DNA from: JAIBCC01 sp963763855
GTDB lineage: Bacteria > Acidobacteriota > Blastocatellia > Pyrinomonadales > Pyrinomonadaceae
Length of the DNA: 64,000 nt
Assembly: GCA_963763855.1 (NCBI GenBank)
Contig: CAVXPU010000002.1
Location: forward strand, 1-64,000
Direction of reading: 5' to 3'
Every line of letters starts with the position of its first letter. Positions within the stretch are counted from its first letter, which is position 1. The translations under genes were made by a program, and so were the position numbers. A model generated the notes under the pieces. It was not told where the DNA came from. It searched no databases and saw only the letters and a list, made by a program, of their open reading frames with translations. Positions 36,013-47,463 of this stretch are shown piece by piece.

Positions 36013-38118
36013 CGTCGCGACTTTCAAACTTACCGCCGCACCGCCTCCATTCGCCAACGCTAATTTTAAAGCTGTTTTGCTGTCAACCAAGTAACTTTTG
36101 ATTTCATAAACCATTGGATTTTTCTCCCAATCGGCATCTTTTGCATCAGCGTAAATCGTTGCTACATATTGCTTTCCACTATCGAGAAAATTAAGCGAAA
36201 CAGTTGCTGTCCGTGAGTTTTCGTCCGTAATCGCACCGATAAACCATTCGTTTTTGCCTTTCGCTTTTCTCGCGATCGTCAAATAATCGCCGGGTTCGGC
36301 TTCAATGATTTTGGTGTCGTCCCAATCAACCGCAACATCTTTGATAAATTGAAAAGCGTCCATCCTTTTTTCGTAATTTTCGGGCAAATCAGCCGCCATT
36401 TGCAAGGGCGAATACATCGTTACATACAACGCAAGTTGTTTCGCCAAAGTCGTGTGAACCTGCTCTTTTTGATTCGGTTGATAAAACGAGCGTTTGATTT
36501 CAAAAATTCCCGGCGTGTAATCCATCGGACCACCCATCAATCGCGTAAACGGCAAAATCGTTTCGTGTTCAGGCGGATTTCCTTCGCTCCAAGCGTTGTA
36601 TTCATTGCCTCTGGCGGCTTCGGCGGCGATCCAATTCGGATATGTGCGATGCAAACCCGTCAAGCGAACTGATTCGTGTGAATCAACCGAAATTTTGTAT
36701 TTTGCCGCAGTTTCTACAACGTGAAGGTAATGATTGACCATCCATTGCCCTTCGTGATTTTCGCCGCGCGGAATGATTTTGCCGACGTAACCTGTTTTTA
36801 CTGCATCATATCCGTTAGCTTTCATAAATCGAAACGCTTCATCAAACGGCGTTCGTAATTGCTTGCGGAAGCAGAAGTTTCGTGGTGCATAATCAATTTA
36901 ACACCTTTTGCGGCGGCGTATTTTTGCAATTCTTTAACATCAAAATCAGGATACGGCGTAACAAAATCAAAGACGTTTTCCTTCCATTGCCCATACCAAT
37001 CTTCCCAACCGATATTCCAGCCTTCAACCAAAATTCCTTGAATCCCGTTTTTCGCCGCAAAATCAATGTATTTTTTGACATTCGCCGTATTTGCACCGTG
37101 TTTGCCATTCGGCTTTAACGATTTCCAATCGGTTTCGTCAATCTTGACATTGTTGACATCTGCATAATTCCAACTTTCCGTGTTGACGTGCATTCCCCAC
37201 CAAACGCCGACGAATTTTTGCGGTTTTATCCAACTTGTATCGGTATATTTGGTTGGTTCGTTCAAATTCAAAATCATTTTTGAACTTAAAATTTCCGTCG
37301 CTTTATCTGAAACAATTATCGTCCGCCACGGCGTATTATGCGGGGTCTGCAAAAAGGCTGCACTGCCGACCGCATTCGGGGCAAGATGCGAAGTCATCGC
37401 AAAAGTCTGCTGATTAACCATCAGATACATTGCCGGATAATTAACCAATGCCGCTTCGTGCAAGCTAATGTAAAGCCCGTTGGCGGATTTCATCATTAAA
37501 GGAGTTTGAACTGCATTTTCGGCAAACGGAATTTTATCTGAATTTGGATTGTAATAAAGCGATTTCGATGCGGCAATTTCGCTTATTTTGGTTGTGTTAT
37601 AAGCATATTCCTGCGAATCATAATCGCCCGGAATCCAAAAAGTTTTGTGGTCGCCAAGTCAGATTAAACTCTGTCTTTTCATTATTTACAGTGAAATATT
37701 TGAGTTGCTCCTGAACAGGAAATTCGTATCGGAAACCTAATCCATCGTTAAAAAGACGAAAACGAACGATGATTCGCCGGGTTAATTTCTCCGTTTTTTG
37801 TTCAAGCGTAACGGCTAATTCCCGGTAATTATTGCGAATCGTTTTGACTTCGCCCCAAACCGGATTCCAAGTTTCATTTACCTCGGATGTTTTTGAATCA
37901 ACAATCGTAAAACCACTTTTCAAATCAGGCTGATCCTTTATTTCAAAGCCCAATTTACTCGGTTTAATCACATCAAATCGTTGGTAAGTTAGTGAATAGA
38001 TTGGTTCACCTTTTTCATTCAACTTAAAAATAAATGACAAATTAGCGTTTGGCGACTGCAAATATTGAGCAGATGCCGAAACCGCAAACATTAGAATTAA
38101 AAAAATTACCTTTTTCAT
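35971..38118 (-). pseudogene. GH97 alpha-glucosidase/alpha-galactosidase-like, two frameshifts
   Basis: A SusB-like GH97 gene of about 715 codons in three frames: 38118 to about 37657, about 37657 to 36846, and about 36846 to 35971. A signal peptide opens it (MKKVIFLILMFAVSASA). One T too many near 37656 converts LTGDHKTFWIPGDYDSQEY into a frame ending in FLDSGRL. One T too few near 36844 breaks NYERRFDEAFRFMKANG. The catalytic barrel (VGVWWGMHV, GILVEGWNIGWEDWYG, MHHETSAS, KTGYVGKIIPRGENHEGQ) is conserved. The last dozen codons are encoded by the BIME. Real pseudogene or sequencing indels cannot be separated here. Confidence 0.78.
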
Positions 38119-38130
38119 ATTATTTAGACT

Positions 38131-38256
38131 GGAACGCAATCGGCTCGATTGCACGGACGCAGTGCGTTCGCAAAGTGCTTAGGTAAAAATCAACCCGAAT
38201 TTACGCCAAGGATGTTAGCGTTTTGCAAACGCTTGCAGGCTGGCAGCCTGCGTTCC
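38131..38256. repeat. 126-bp BIME between the GH3 and GH97 genes
   Basis: GGAACGCAATCGGCTCGATT.. (from 38131) faces ..TGGCAGCCTGCGTTCC (to 38256). It has the same length and spacer as 35887-36012, although the left inner stem is changed. It lies 8 bp after the GH3 stop and 12 bp before the GH97 start (minus strand). Confidence 0.85.
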
Positions 38257-38264
38257 ATTCCTTT

Positions 38265-40797
38265 TTACCTTTCGCTTAGAATATCACTTTTCAAAGTCGC
38301 CTTGCCTTTCAAAACGATTTCAGCCGAAGAACGCCCAACTAAAATTTCATAATCGCCAGCTTCGGCACGCCAATTTTTTGAACCTACATCGAAATATGAA
38401 AACGCACGTTTATCTAAGGTAATAGAAACTTTTTTCATTTCGCCCGCTTTCAAAAAGACTTTTTCAAAACCTTTCAATTCTTTAATCGGACGCGAAACTT
38501 TTGAATCTTTTTTGCTTCCTACATAAATCTGAGCCACGTCTGCACCTTCACGAGTTCCAATATTTCTGACGTTGAAAGAAACTTCAAACTTGCCGTCTGT
38601 CAAAGGTTTAACCATCAAATTTGAATAGAAAAAATTGGTGTAGCTCAAACCAAAGCCGAACGGAAATTGCGGAATAACATTATTTTTTTCATAGCCGCGA
38701 TAGCCGACAAAAACGCCTTCTTTGTATTCAATTTTATTGCCGTTTTGCGGATAATAATTGTTGAAGGTCGGATTATCTTCAGCATTTCGCTCAAATGTCG
38801 CGGGTAATCTACCCGATGGATTTGTCGTGCCAAACAAAATTTCGGCAAGTGCGGTTCCGCCTTCTTGTCCTGCATACCAAGTTTGCAAAACGCCTGAAAC
38901 TTGGTTAATCCAAGGTTACATATCAACACCGCCGCCCGAATTTATAACTACGACGACATTTTTATTAACCTTTGCAAGTTGTTGAATTAATTCATTTTGT
39001 CCCGGCGGAAGCTGAGAAAGTTCGGTCAAAATGTTCCGTTTCACTAACCGAATCAAAGCCGACGGGAACAATCACAACATCAGCTTTTTTCGCTAATTCA
39101 AGGGCATTTTGTTCAACCCAATTTCCTTGTTTGACGATTCCGAGCCGAATAAACGGTTGCGAAAGTCCGCCGCTTGCCTTGAATTCCAAAACTATTTTAT
39201 GCGGTTTTGCATCAAGCGAAAAAGTAGTAAGTTCGTTTGCCGCAATTGTCATTGCCCAACGGTCACGGACTAATTTTCCGTCAACATAAAGCCGATAATT
39301 GGTGTCGCCAAAACCCGCTTGTTGAACAAAAATCTCAAATTCTCCGCTTGTTTTTGGCGTAAAATCACCTGTCCAACGTGCTGACATTGGTTTCGTTCCG
39401 ACAAACAATGCAAAGCCGGATTGATTTTCTCCGACTGAAACGGCTTCAAAATCGGCGAATTTCCAAAATTAAATCCTTCGACAAGTTTTCCAAAATTCAT
39501 GTTCGACACATTTTCGGTTTTTGCTGGAGTTCCCGAAAGCTCCAAATTGTCGAAAAATTCGGCTTTAACATCGCCCGAAAAAGCTGTTTGATTAGCTAAG
39601 TTATTGTAATTATTGATTCCGCGAGCATAAGTTACATTCGCGTTTGTGCCAAGATGTTGCTGATTCCACTTAGAAAATCTACATGTTGGAAACTGGGAAT
39701 CGAACGCACTTCCACCACCCAAAACCGGCGTATCTAAATCCATTTGGACCAATTACGGCGATATTGTTTTTGATTTATCAAGCGGAAGCAAGTTTCCTTG
39801 ATTTTTGAGCAAAACAATTGATTCTCTCGCGGCTTGCAGAGCAACTTGTCTGCCTTGCTGATTGATTTTCGGAATTGACAAATCTTCCTTGCGGACGATC
39901 AAGCCAGCCGAATCGAATCGCAGTTCGCAACAATCGCCGAACTTTATCATCAATCGTTGATTCTTTAACTTTTCCTTCTTTGATGAGCGGCAAAATCGTC
40001 TGCCGATTCATAAATGACCGCACGGCATTTCCAAATCCAAACCGCCGTTGACCGTGCCGAGCGTTTCGTGTGCCGCTCCCCAATCGGACATATAAACGCC
40101 TTGAAATTTCCAATCGCCTTTCAAAATTCCTTGAACTATATTGCTGTTAGCTGAGGCATAATGTGCCATTGACGATGTTGTAAGAAGACATCACCGAACC
40201 CGTTTTCGCTTCTTTGACGGCGGCTTCAAAAATCGGCAAATAAATTTCCCGCATCGTCCGTTCGTCAATTACCGAATCGGATGTATTTCGCCAAAATTCC
40301 GAATTATTGCCGATAAAATGTTTGACAGTTGCCGAAACGCCTTGGCTTTGCACACCTTGAATAAACGGCACAACCATCCGCGAACCAAGATACGGATCTT
40401 CGCCAAAATATTCAAAATTTCTGCCGTTGAGCGGTGAACGATAAATATTTACGCCCGGTCCGAGCGAATAATGCGACTCCGCGAGAACGAGCATCACGTC
40501 CGATTTGCAAACCTGTTTCGCCTGCTAATTTGGCGTTCCAAGTTGCCGCCAGAGCAATTCCGCCGACCATCGACATTTGCACGGCTTTCGCGTCGCACGC
40601 CGAAACCGCTGTCGGCAGTTTTCAAAAGCGGAATTCCGAGACGTTCTAAGCCACGAACATCAAAACCATTGACACCGCCAATCGCGTCAATCTTTTCTTC
40701 CAAAGTCATCTTTTGGAGAATTGATTCAACGCGGGCTTCGGTTGGATTTGTTTGTCCTCAAAACATGCTGAAACACAGAAAAATAGTCAAAAATTAG
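38265..40797 (-). pseudogene. GH3 beta-glucosidase with PA14 insert, multiple frameshifts
   Basis: A GH3 gene (about 840 codons) scattered over several frames. In order on the minus strand: MTLEEKIDAIGGV (40709-40494), the catalytic barrel start YSLGPGVNIYRSPLNGRNFEYFGEDPYL and VKHFIGNN (40497-40147), the GKVKESTIDDKVRRLL and ALQAARESIVLLKNQGNLLP region (40113-39753), a PA14-like domain (FEIFVQQAGFGDTNYRLYVDGK, 39408-38992), then the C-terminal GH3 and fibronectin-III-like domains (LPATFERNAEDNP.., FPFGFGLSYTNF, 38888-38265). At least six breaks. A lipoprotein-like leader probably begins near 40818, also frameshifted, so the 5' end is uncertain. Confidence 0.7.
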
Positions 40798-41710
40798 CTA
40801 TGAATAAGAAATTTTCATATTTTCATAATTTATATCTCTCAATTCGAAAATTTTCGGCATTGCGCCCGTTTTTGAAGCGACAAAAGCCCAATTTGATTGG
40901 CATAATTGTTGATTTTGTCCAAATCCCAATCGTGCAAAAGTCCGTGACCATTCCTGCCGTAAATGCATCGCCCGCACCGATTGTGTCGGCAATTTTGATT
41001 TTTACTCCGTCAAATTCGTCAAATTGTTTGGTGTAATAACAAACTTCCGTTGCTCCCTCGTGTCACGCAAAGCAATTTTAAATTCAAATTTTTGCACGAG
41101 ATTTTGTGCTTTGTTCAATATGATTGTCACCTTTAATTTCAAGCATTTCAACAATATGCGGAAATTCTTCGTGATTCAGTTTGACGATATTTGCCAAGTT
41201 CAAAGACGTTTCCAAAATCACTTTTCGAATAATAATTTTGCCGTAAATTGACATCAAAAATTCGTAAACAGGTTGGATTGGTTAAACTGACAAATTCTTG
41301 AATCGTCTTTTGCGAAACTACATTTCGTTGAGCCAAAGTACCAAAACAAACTGCATCGCAAGTTTTTGCCAATTCTCTCCAATCTTCGGTCAATTCTAAA
41401 AAATCCCACGCCACATTTTCGACAATTTCATAACTCGGCTGACCATTTTCCAGTTTGACATTGACAATTCCTGTCGGTTTTTCTGAATCAATTTGCAAAA
41501 ATGAAGTGTCAACATGTTTTTTTGCAATCAGTTGTAAAATTTCTTTGCCATTTGAATCATTTCCGATTCGACTTGAAATAATTCCTTGATTGCCGAGTTG
41601 TGTAGCGATATAAGCAAAATTCGCAGGAGCTCCGCCGAGCATTTTTCCCGTCGGCAAAACATCAAAAAGAACTTCGCCGAGTCCGACAATTTTGAATGCT
41701 TTTCAATCAT
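40798..41710 (-). pseudogene. PfkB-family fructokinase, multiple frameshifts
   Basis: A sugar kinase of about 300 codons in several frames. The corrected start reads MIEKHSKIVGLGEVLFD if the run at 41690-41693 had five T. The main intact piece (41657-41148) has GGAPANFAYIATQLG, IGNDSNGKEIL and RIFDVNLRQNYYS. Later pieces give VKLNHEEFPHIVEMLEIKG, CVTRGSNGSLLL and the ATP-site motif DTIGAGDAFTAGM. The tail ends in FVASKTGAMPKIFELRDI at 40798. This composition fits fructokinase, which would phosphorylate fructose released by the GH32 enzyme. At least four indels. Confidence 0.72.
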
Positions 41711-41721
41711 TTAAATATTTG

Positions 41722-41805
41722 CACCGCAAAGACGCAAAGTCGCAAAGCGGTGAAAATCTAGATACTTTTTTAACTTTCTCTTGTGTTCTCTGTGTCTCTG
41801 TGTTG
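41722..41805. repeat. Tandem-word palindrome between GH13 amylase and fructokinase genes
   Basis: The left arm CACCGCAAAGACGCAAAGTC.. (41722-41752) is a run of CGCAAAG words. The right arm TGTGTTCTCTGTGTCTCTGT.. (about 41781-41805) reverse-complements to CAACACAGAGACACAGAG, the same pattern with G-to-A differences. It sits 8 bp after the amylase stop and 11 bp before the fructokinase start on the minus strand. Confidence 0.7.
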
Positions 41806-41813
41806 AAAATTTT

Positions 41814-43180
41814 TTACTTCACAAAAACGTGATAACTCCAAGGTTGCAAAACCAATTTTGTTTTCTCGTCCATCTTTGCTTTTTTGCCCGTAAAATATTC
41901 GGTGTAATCGCCGTGATAAAGTGTTTCATTGAATTTAACAGTTTGCGGCTAAATTTGAAAAGTTCAACACCACAAAAATTTTATCTTTATCATTCATTCG
42001 GGCGAAACTGAAAACTTTTGCCGGAACTGAATTTGGGACAAGATTCATCGTTGCGTTATGTCCCCAATTTAATAAAACCGAGTTTGATTTTTTGAGTTTA
42101 AAAAGTTTTTTATAAAATTCGTTGTTTGGATGATTTCGCCAAATAATTTCGTCTTTTTCAAAAAATTTCAGGCGTTTATTGAGTCCGGCTTCTTGCCCGT
42201 TGTAAATCATCGGCATTCCTTCGCCAACCACAGATAAAACTGTGGCGGCATTAAAGGCTTTGCCCCAAATTTCTTGATCTGTGCCTTCCCAAGCGTTTTG
42301 GTCGTGATTGCTGGTGCCAACCATTCGGATTCCGTCTTTCGGAAAACTGCTTTCGTTCCAAGAATAATAAACAAAAAGTCCGCCCAAATCTTTAGTTTTT
42401 CCTTGAGCAATCGGCAGCATTTTTTCGTGCCAAGTCCAAGCATAGGTCATATCAAAAGCGTATTCGTGCAAATCGCGCGATTCCCATTCGGCAAGCATAA
42501 AAACAGGTTTGATTTGGTCAAGCTCTTTTCGTAAATTGTTCCAAAAATCAACCGGAACAAATCCCGCAACATCGCACCGATAGCCGTCAATATCGGCTTC
42601 TTTTACCCAATATTTCATCGCCTCGGTCATATATTTGCGAAGTCCGGGCGAATTGTAATTGAGATTGATAATGTCTGACCAATCCCACCAGGGAGTCGGG
42701 CGAAAATCGCCTTTCCAATCTTTGTCATACCAATCAGGATGTTTGCTTTGCAGTTCATTATCCCAAGCCGTATGATTCGCAACCCAATCTAAAATAACGT
42801 GAAAACCGAGTTTATGAGCTTCTTTGACGAAATGTTTGAAGTCGTCCATCGTGCCGAATTCGGGATTAACAGCGTAATAATCTTTGACCGAATACGGACT
42901 GCCGAGTGTGCCTTTGCGATTTTTTACGCCAATCGTGTTAATCGGCATAATCCACAAAATATCTACCCCAAGTTCTTTGATTCGCGGCAGATGTTTTTCG
43001 GCGGCTTTGAATGTTCCTTCTTTGGTAAATGCACGGGTATTTATTTGATACATCACACGCTTTTCTCGCCCATTCGGGATGTTTTACTTTGACGTAGGGA
43101 ATCGGTTGATATTGATTTTGGGAAAAAATTGCCGTCATTGAACATGATAGAATCAAGAACACAAAAAATATTGCTCGCAT
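41814..43180 (-). pseudogene. Exported GH13 alpha-amylase-like enzyme, two frameshifts
   Basis: About 455 codons. AAGGAGA precedes the ATG at 43180; the signal is MRAIFFVFLILSCSMTAIFS. Frame 1 runs to VKHPEWARKA and breaks near 43058. The central frame (43056-41935) has the GH13 barrel: MYQINTRAFTKEGTF, VILDWVANHTAWDNE, DGYRCDVAGF (nucleophile Asp), FMLAEWESRD (Glu) and MVGTSNHDQN. A second break near 41950 is followed by FNETLYHGDYTEYFTGKK and the usual ending WSYHVFVK at 41814. It is probably a maltogenic amylase-type enzyme acting outside the cytoplasm. It follows the TonB receptor gene. Confidence 0.75.
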
Positions 43181-43261
43181 TTGAATATTCTCCTTGGCGA
43201 AATAAACTAACATTTCTAATTTTTAAATCTGCTAGTTGTATAAACAAACCAAGCTAAAGTT

Positions 43262-43330
43262 AACTAAGTTTTTATCGAAAGCTTACCCCCATAAAACTTT
43301 CTATAAAAACTCAATTTAATCAGCTTAGTT
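43262..43330. promoter_or_regulatory. Long inverted repeat upstream of the GH13 amylase, candidate operator
   Basis: AGTTTTTATCGAAAG (43267-43281) and CTTTCTATAAAAACT (43297-43311) form a 15-bp inverted repeat with one mismatch and a 15-bp spacer. An outer AACTAAG (43262-43268)/CTTAGTT (43324-43330) pair brackets it. It lies about 80-150 bp before the amylase start and after the TonB terminator, where a promoter and operator would be expected. It could also be an mRNA leader structure. Confidence 0.45.
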
Positions 43331-43356
43331 TGTCAATACATCTACCAAATAAGTTT

Positions 43357-43392
43357 GAAAAAAGGAGAAGTCCGAGTTGGAGCTTCTCCCTT
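43357..43392 (-). terminator. Rho-independent terminator after the TonB receptor gene
   Basis: On the minus strand GGGAGAAGC and its partner CTTCTCC (43364-43389) flank an 11-nt loop, followed by a run of seven T. It lies 62 bp beyond the receptor stop. It implies that the TonB gene and the downstream glycosidases are separate transcription units, or that readthrough is regulated. Confidence 0.75.
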
Positions 43393-43450
43393 ATCTTGTT
43401 GAAAGCGGAGTTTAATTCTGCCTTCAATTAAATATGCTCCAATTTATTGT

Positions 43451-46400
43451 TTAGAATGCGAATCTAAACGCGAATTGAAGGTTACGTTGAGCATCTCCGC
43501 CAAAGAAAGCAGTTGAATTGCTCTTACCAATATTTGCCAGCATTGCTCCAAGCTGTTCCGTTAAAAGCTTCCTAAGTTTGAATCAGGATTTCCGAGATTA
43601 ACGTGGTTAAATAAATTGACCACTTCTATACGGAATTCTGCATACATTGTTTCGTTGATATGGAATTTCTTCAGCATTGAAGCATCAGTTCTCCAGTAGC
43701 CTGGACCGTCTACTGCATTGCGTTCCAAGTTTCCAAAAGTTCCTACTGCCCGGCTTTGTAAATACACTTGTGTCAATTGTTCCATTAACGCCAGGAGTGT
43801 ATTTAATGTCACCATTGACATTAGGACGATATGGTCCGGTATCGCGATCCGCTCCGCCATCATATTCAATATTGAAGTGGAATCCGCTTTGAACCGTAGT
43901 ATTGGAATTGAACTGCCATCCGCCTAAGAAAGCGTTTGCAACCTTACCGATACCTTGCCCAAGAATTTCTTACCTTTTCCAATTGGGAGTTCATAAAGTT
44001 GAGTCAATAACAAAGTTATGTGTTCTTTCAAAGTTGGCTCTTCCCACGGTTTACACTTGGATCAATATTGAAATATTGACCATCGTTGATTCATCGCTAT
44101 TTGCAAGTGTAATGCGTCAAGAAAGAGAAACCATTCGCGAAATCGTTTGGTCATTTTCAATTGCATTGAATCATATCGATTAGTTGCTTTGTATCCTTGA
44201 TAAAGCAAAATATCCTGATGTCCATCCAAATTGTGAGAAGAATGGACGACGTGCAGTTAGTTGATAATGTTCCAAAGCCAACAATAGTTGGTTGATTGAT
44301 GTTCAAGTCAGGATTGTCTCCGACAAAAACATTGTCTCCGTGATTACCAACATACGCCGCTTCAAATGAGTAATTCTTCATGAATTCCCATTGGAAAGTG
44401 ACATTGTAAGCATCAACACTTGGTAAAGTTTGTTCCTTAGCCAAAGTTCTGACCGAATTCCATCAGGCAAGAAGAAACTTCCGCTTGTTGGAATCGCAGT
44501 ATTATTGACACATCCGCCGCCCGGGCAATCCTTTGGCAATGTTGTGATACCAAAGAAACCTGTTGGTGCAGGAGGTCCGTTGCCAAGGTAAAGACTCGTG
44601 AAACTGAGTTAGTTGCGTTCAGATTTTGGAGAGCCAAAACAGGAAGATTTTGAGTTACAGTGTGTCCGAAAACTGTTCCGAAAACGCCTGTGTCAAAACT
44701 GCTCCCAAATCCGCCACGGATAACCATCTTATCGTTAATTTGATAGGCTACACCGATACGCGGTGCAAAATTTACTTTGTTTTTAACGTTACCTGCCAAA
44801 TTGATACTGCCAACTCCGGCTACATCAATTTGTCCGGTATCAAGATTTGGAAACCCGCCATTACCGGCAGCATTTAAGGTTTGCGGATTGAAAACATCTG
44901 CCCTTAAACCTAATGCCAAAGTTAATTTTGGTGTCGCTTTCCACGTGTCTTGTGCATAGTAGATAATGTCTCCATTGGCTTTCACGAGCATCAGTTGAAG
45001 AACTTACATAGCGTTTGAAGCTGGTAACATCACCAATTAAGAAGGTGGCAAACGATTAACTGTGCCTGGGTCGATATCCGGCAACCAGGGTCATAAGTTC
45101 CCGCCAATCACTACAAATAGCGATGTCGCGCGTTCATTGCAAATGACAATTCACCAGAACGATGGCTATCACTAGGAACTCGTAAATTGAATGCCTTGCG
45201 AACATCAGTCCCGAATTTGAAAGTGTGATTACCAAAAATTTTGGTTAAATTGGCTACAATTTGGTATTGCTTTTCATCTTGAGCCAACGGACAGTTACAT
45301 CGATTAACACCTAAACCCGATCCGAAATTGAAATCTTTGTTGCCTAGTAGTTCCCGTATTGATGTTGAACAAATCCGGCCGATAATCCAGAGCTAAAATC
45401 ACTCATTGTTTAATCCCTGGGATTCCCGCATCGGCGGAAGTTATTGTTCCAAAGTCAAAAGGTAAAACATTCAACTTTATAGTTAAAGAATCCAAAACGA
45501 ACATCTAAAACGGTTGATTGATTAAATGTGTAGTCAAACCCAGTAGCTAAACTAATGTTTCGAGTTTTTGAGTAACCACCCAGAGAAACAAGTTCGGCAC
45601 CACCACCACTACCAAATGAAGTCGGACCATCCAAAGCAAATTTAGCACGGCTAAATCGTCCAAAAATATTTAAGTTGTCTGAAACTCTGCCATCAAGACG
45701 AGATATTGAAAATATCATTATTGAAGGCTTCACTGCCAGCAGCAACAAAATTATCTACCAATCCGCCGCTAGTCGCAGCAGGAATCAGATTTAAAATATC
45801 AGGTGCTTGAGTTGACAAACAACCATTTGCAGCTGGAGTTTGCCCTGCTCCGCAAGCAGGAATAATATTGCCTGCATATTGAAGCCCAGTTGCTGGATTA
45901 TAGATATGGTACTCCATAAGCACTCAAATCTCCGGTTCTAGCTGCAGCAGTTGGAACTGTTAAGAGTTTCGAACCACCTTGGGTTGCTCTTGTTCCTTGA
46001 TAATCACCAAAGAAGAAGAATCTAGTTTTTGACAATCGGACCACCAATTGAACCGCCAAATTGATCTCTTTTCGTATCAGGGATAAATTTACCGGTTAAA
46101 GCGTTTGGTGTTGCTTGCGAAAATGGATTGCGAGCTTGGAATCTATCGCGTTGCAGATATTCAAAAACACTGCCACGGAAGCTGTTGGTTCCGCTTTTCG
46201 TTTGAACTGAAGCTACACCCGCAATTGCTTGACCAAATTCAGCATCGTAATTTGAAGAAGTAATTTTCGTTTCACCGACCGATTCAAAAGTCGGATTGAT
46301 AACGATAATTCCCAAAATTACGTCGCGGTTGTCAGTTCCATCAAGTTGGTAGCCTGTTCCGCTAAATGTTTGTCCATTAACAATTGTTTGGGTTGAACCT

Positions 46401-46939
46401 TGTGGATTTTCACTAGCTGCGTGACCCCATAATTGTTGTTGCGTTCCAGGAGTTAACAAGATTAACTTGGTGAAATTTCTGTCAAGAATTGGTGTTTCCA
46501 ATACTTCACGAGTTGAAAAAGTTGTTGCTACGTCAGCCCGGTCAGTTTTTAATACCTGTCCGTCAGCTTCAATAGTTACAACTTCGCTAACTTGTCCTGT
46601 TTCAAGAGTTACATCAGCTTTTGTTTGTGTGTCAACGCTAACACCAACATCTGTTGTAAGTCCTGATTTGAATCCTTGTTTCTCAATTTTAACGGTATAT
46701 TTACCGGGAAGAAGACGATCTTTCGAGTAATATCCGTCGGCATTAGTTGTTACTGTATCTACTGTTTTTCTTTCAACGCTGGTAATAGTTACTGTTGCAC
46801 CAGTTACAACAGCTCCCGAACCATCCGTTACCGATCCTGAAACACTACCGTAAACGGCTTGTGCATAGGCAGGCATAGAAAAACAGATTAATGAAAATGA
46901 CAGAATTGCCATTAGCATAAGCAAACGATTTTTAGCCAT
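43451..46939 (-). pseudogene. Oar-type TonB-dependent receptor, multiple frameshifts
   Basis: About 1160 codons. GGAGG lies 8 bp before ATG 46939; the signal peptide is MAKNRLLMLMAILSFSLICF, ending near YAQA. A carboxypeptidase-regulatory-like domain follows (GSVSGSVTDGSGAVVTGATV.., residues about 30-115), then a plug domain (STREVLETPILDRNFTKLIL, TSSNYDAEFGQAIAGVASVQ). The first frame ends at 46022 in GGSIGGPIVKN. Barrel pieces continue in other frames at 45923-45693, 45748-45455, 44991-44437, 44444-44157 and 43869-43561, ending RNLQFAFRFAF with a C-terminal Phe at 43451. It probably imports the oligosaccharide handled by this locus. Many indels, some outside homopolymers. Confidence 0.75.
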
Positions 46940-47394
46940 TCCAAAAACCTCCATGTTTTTTTAATTTAGAAAATTTATGTCTCATGAATCATTTCCCAGA
47001 CCAATAACCCAAATACCTTAAAAATCTGAAGAAAATCATCCCACAAAGTTTGTTTGTTTAGACAACAAACTATATAAGTGCTGAAAATTCGAGGTCAACT
47101 GCTACTTTCTATCGTAGTTTCAATAATCAAAACCAGTTTAAGTGTTAAAACTCAAAGCTCAAATTTTAAATGTTATATACAGATGACCAATTAACGCTAA
47201 AAATTAACAGGCAACTTTTAAGCCATTTCTCAAATCTGATGGCAATCATTTTGCAGATTCTTTCTAAATTCAATTAAATCTATATTTGAATTGAATTTAA
47301 CTTGATTAAAGAAGCCCTGAATCACACGTTAATAATCAAATAAGTGGATAAAATATCCAATTTTATGAATAAATAAGTTCGACTTTTGTGGCTC
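46940..47394. other. Divergent regulatory region, TonB receptor to TPR/VCBS operon
   Basis: About 450 bp without a gene, AT-rich. It contains an 8-bp inverted repeat AGTTTGTT (47047-47054)/AACAAACT (47064-47071) about 110 bp upstream of the receptor start, beside a TATATA-like stretch. This is a plausible operator/promoter for the receptor, but nothing decisive is visible. No small ORF or RNA is recognised. Confidence 0.4.
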
Positions 47395-47422
47395 TTGAAA
47401 AATCCCCGAAAAGGTTTATGCT
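47395..47422 (+). promoter_or_regulatory. Putative sigma70-type promoter of the TPR/VCBS operon
   Basis: TTGAAA (47395-47400) and TATGCT (47417-47422) are separated by 16 bp, placing transcription start near 47430, about 35 bp before the ATG at 47464. Prediction from consensus only. Confidence 0.4.
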
Positions 47423-47463
47423 AAATTGCAATTTATTGTTTTTATAAATTATTTCCAAATAAA

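Noticed and set aside
41722..41805. Possible CRISPR-like short repeat array
   Set aside because: Words are 7-9 nt and contiguous, without unique spacers; it is an inverted word palindrome.
43214..43450. Riboswitch or small RNA between the TonB and amylase genes
   Set aside because: Only an inverted repeat and a terminator are visible; no known riboswitch core was recognised.
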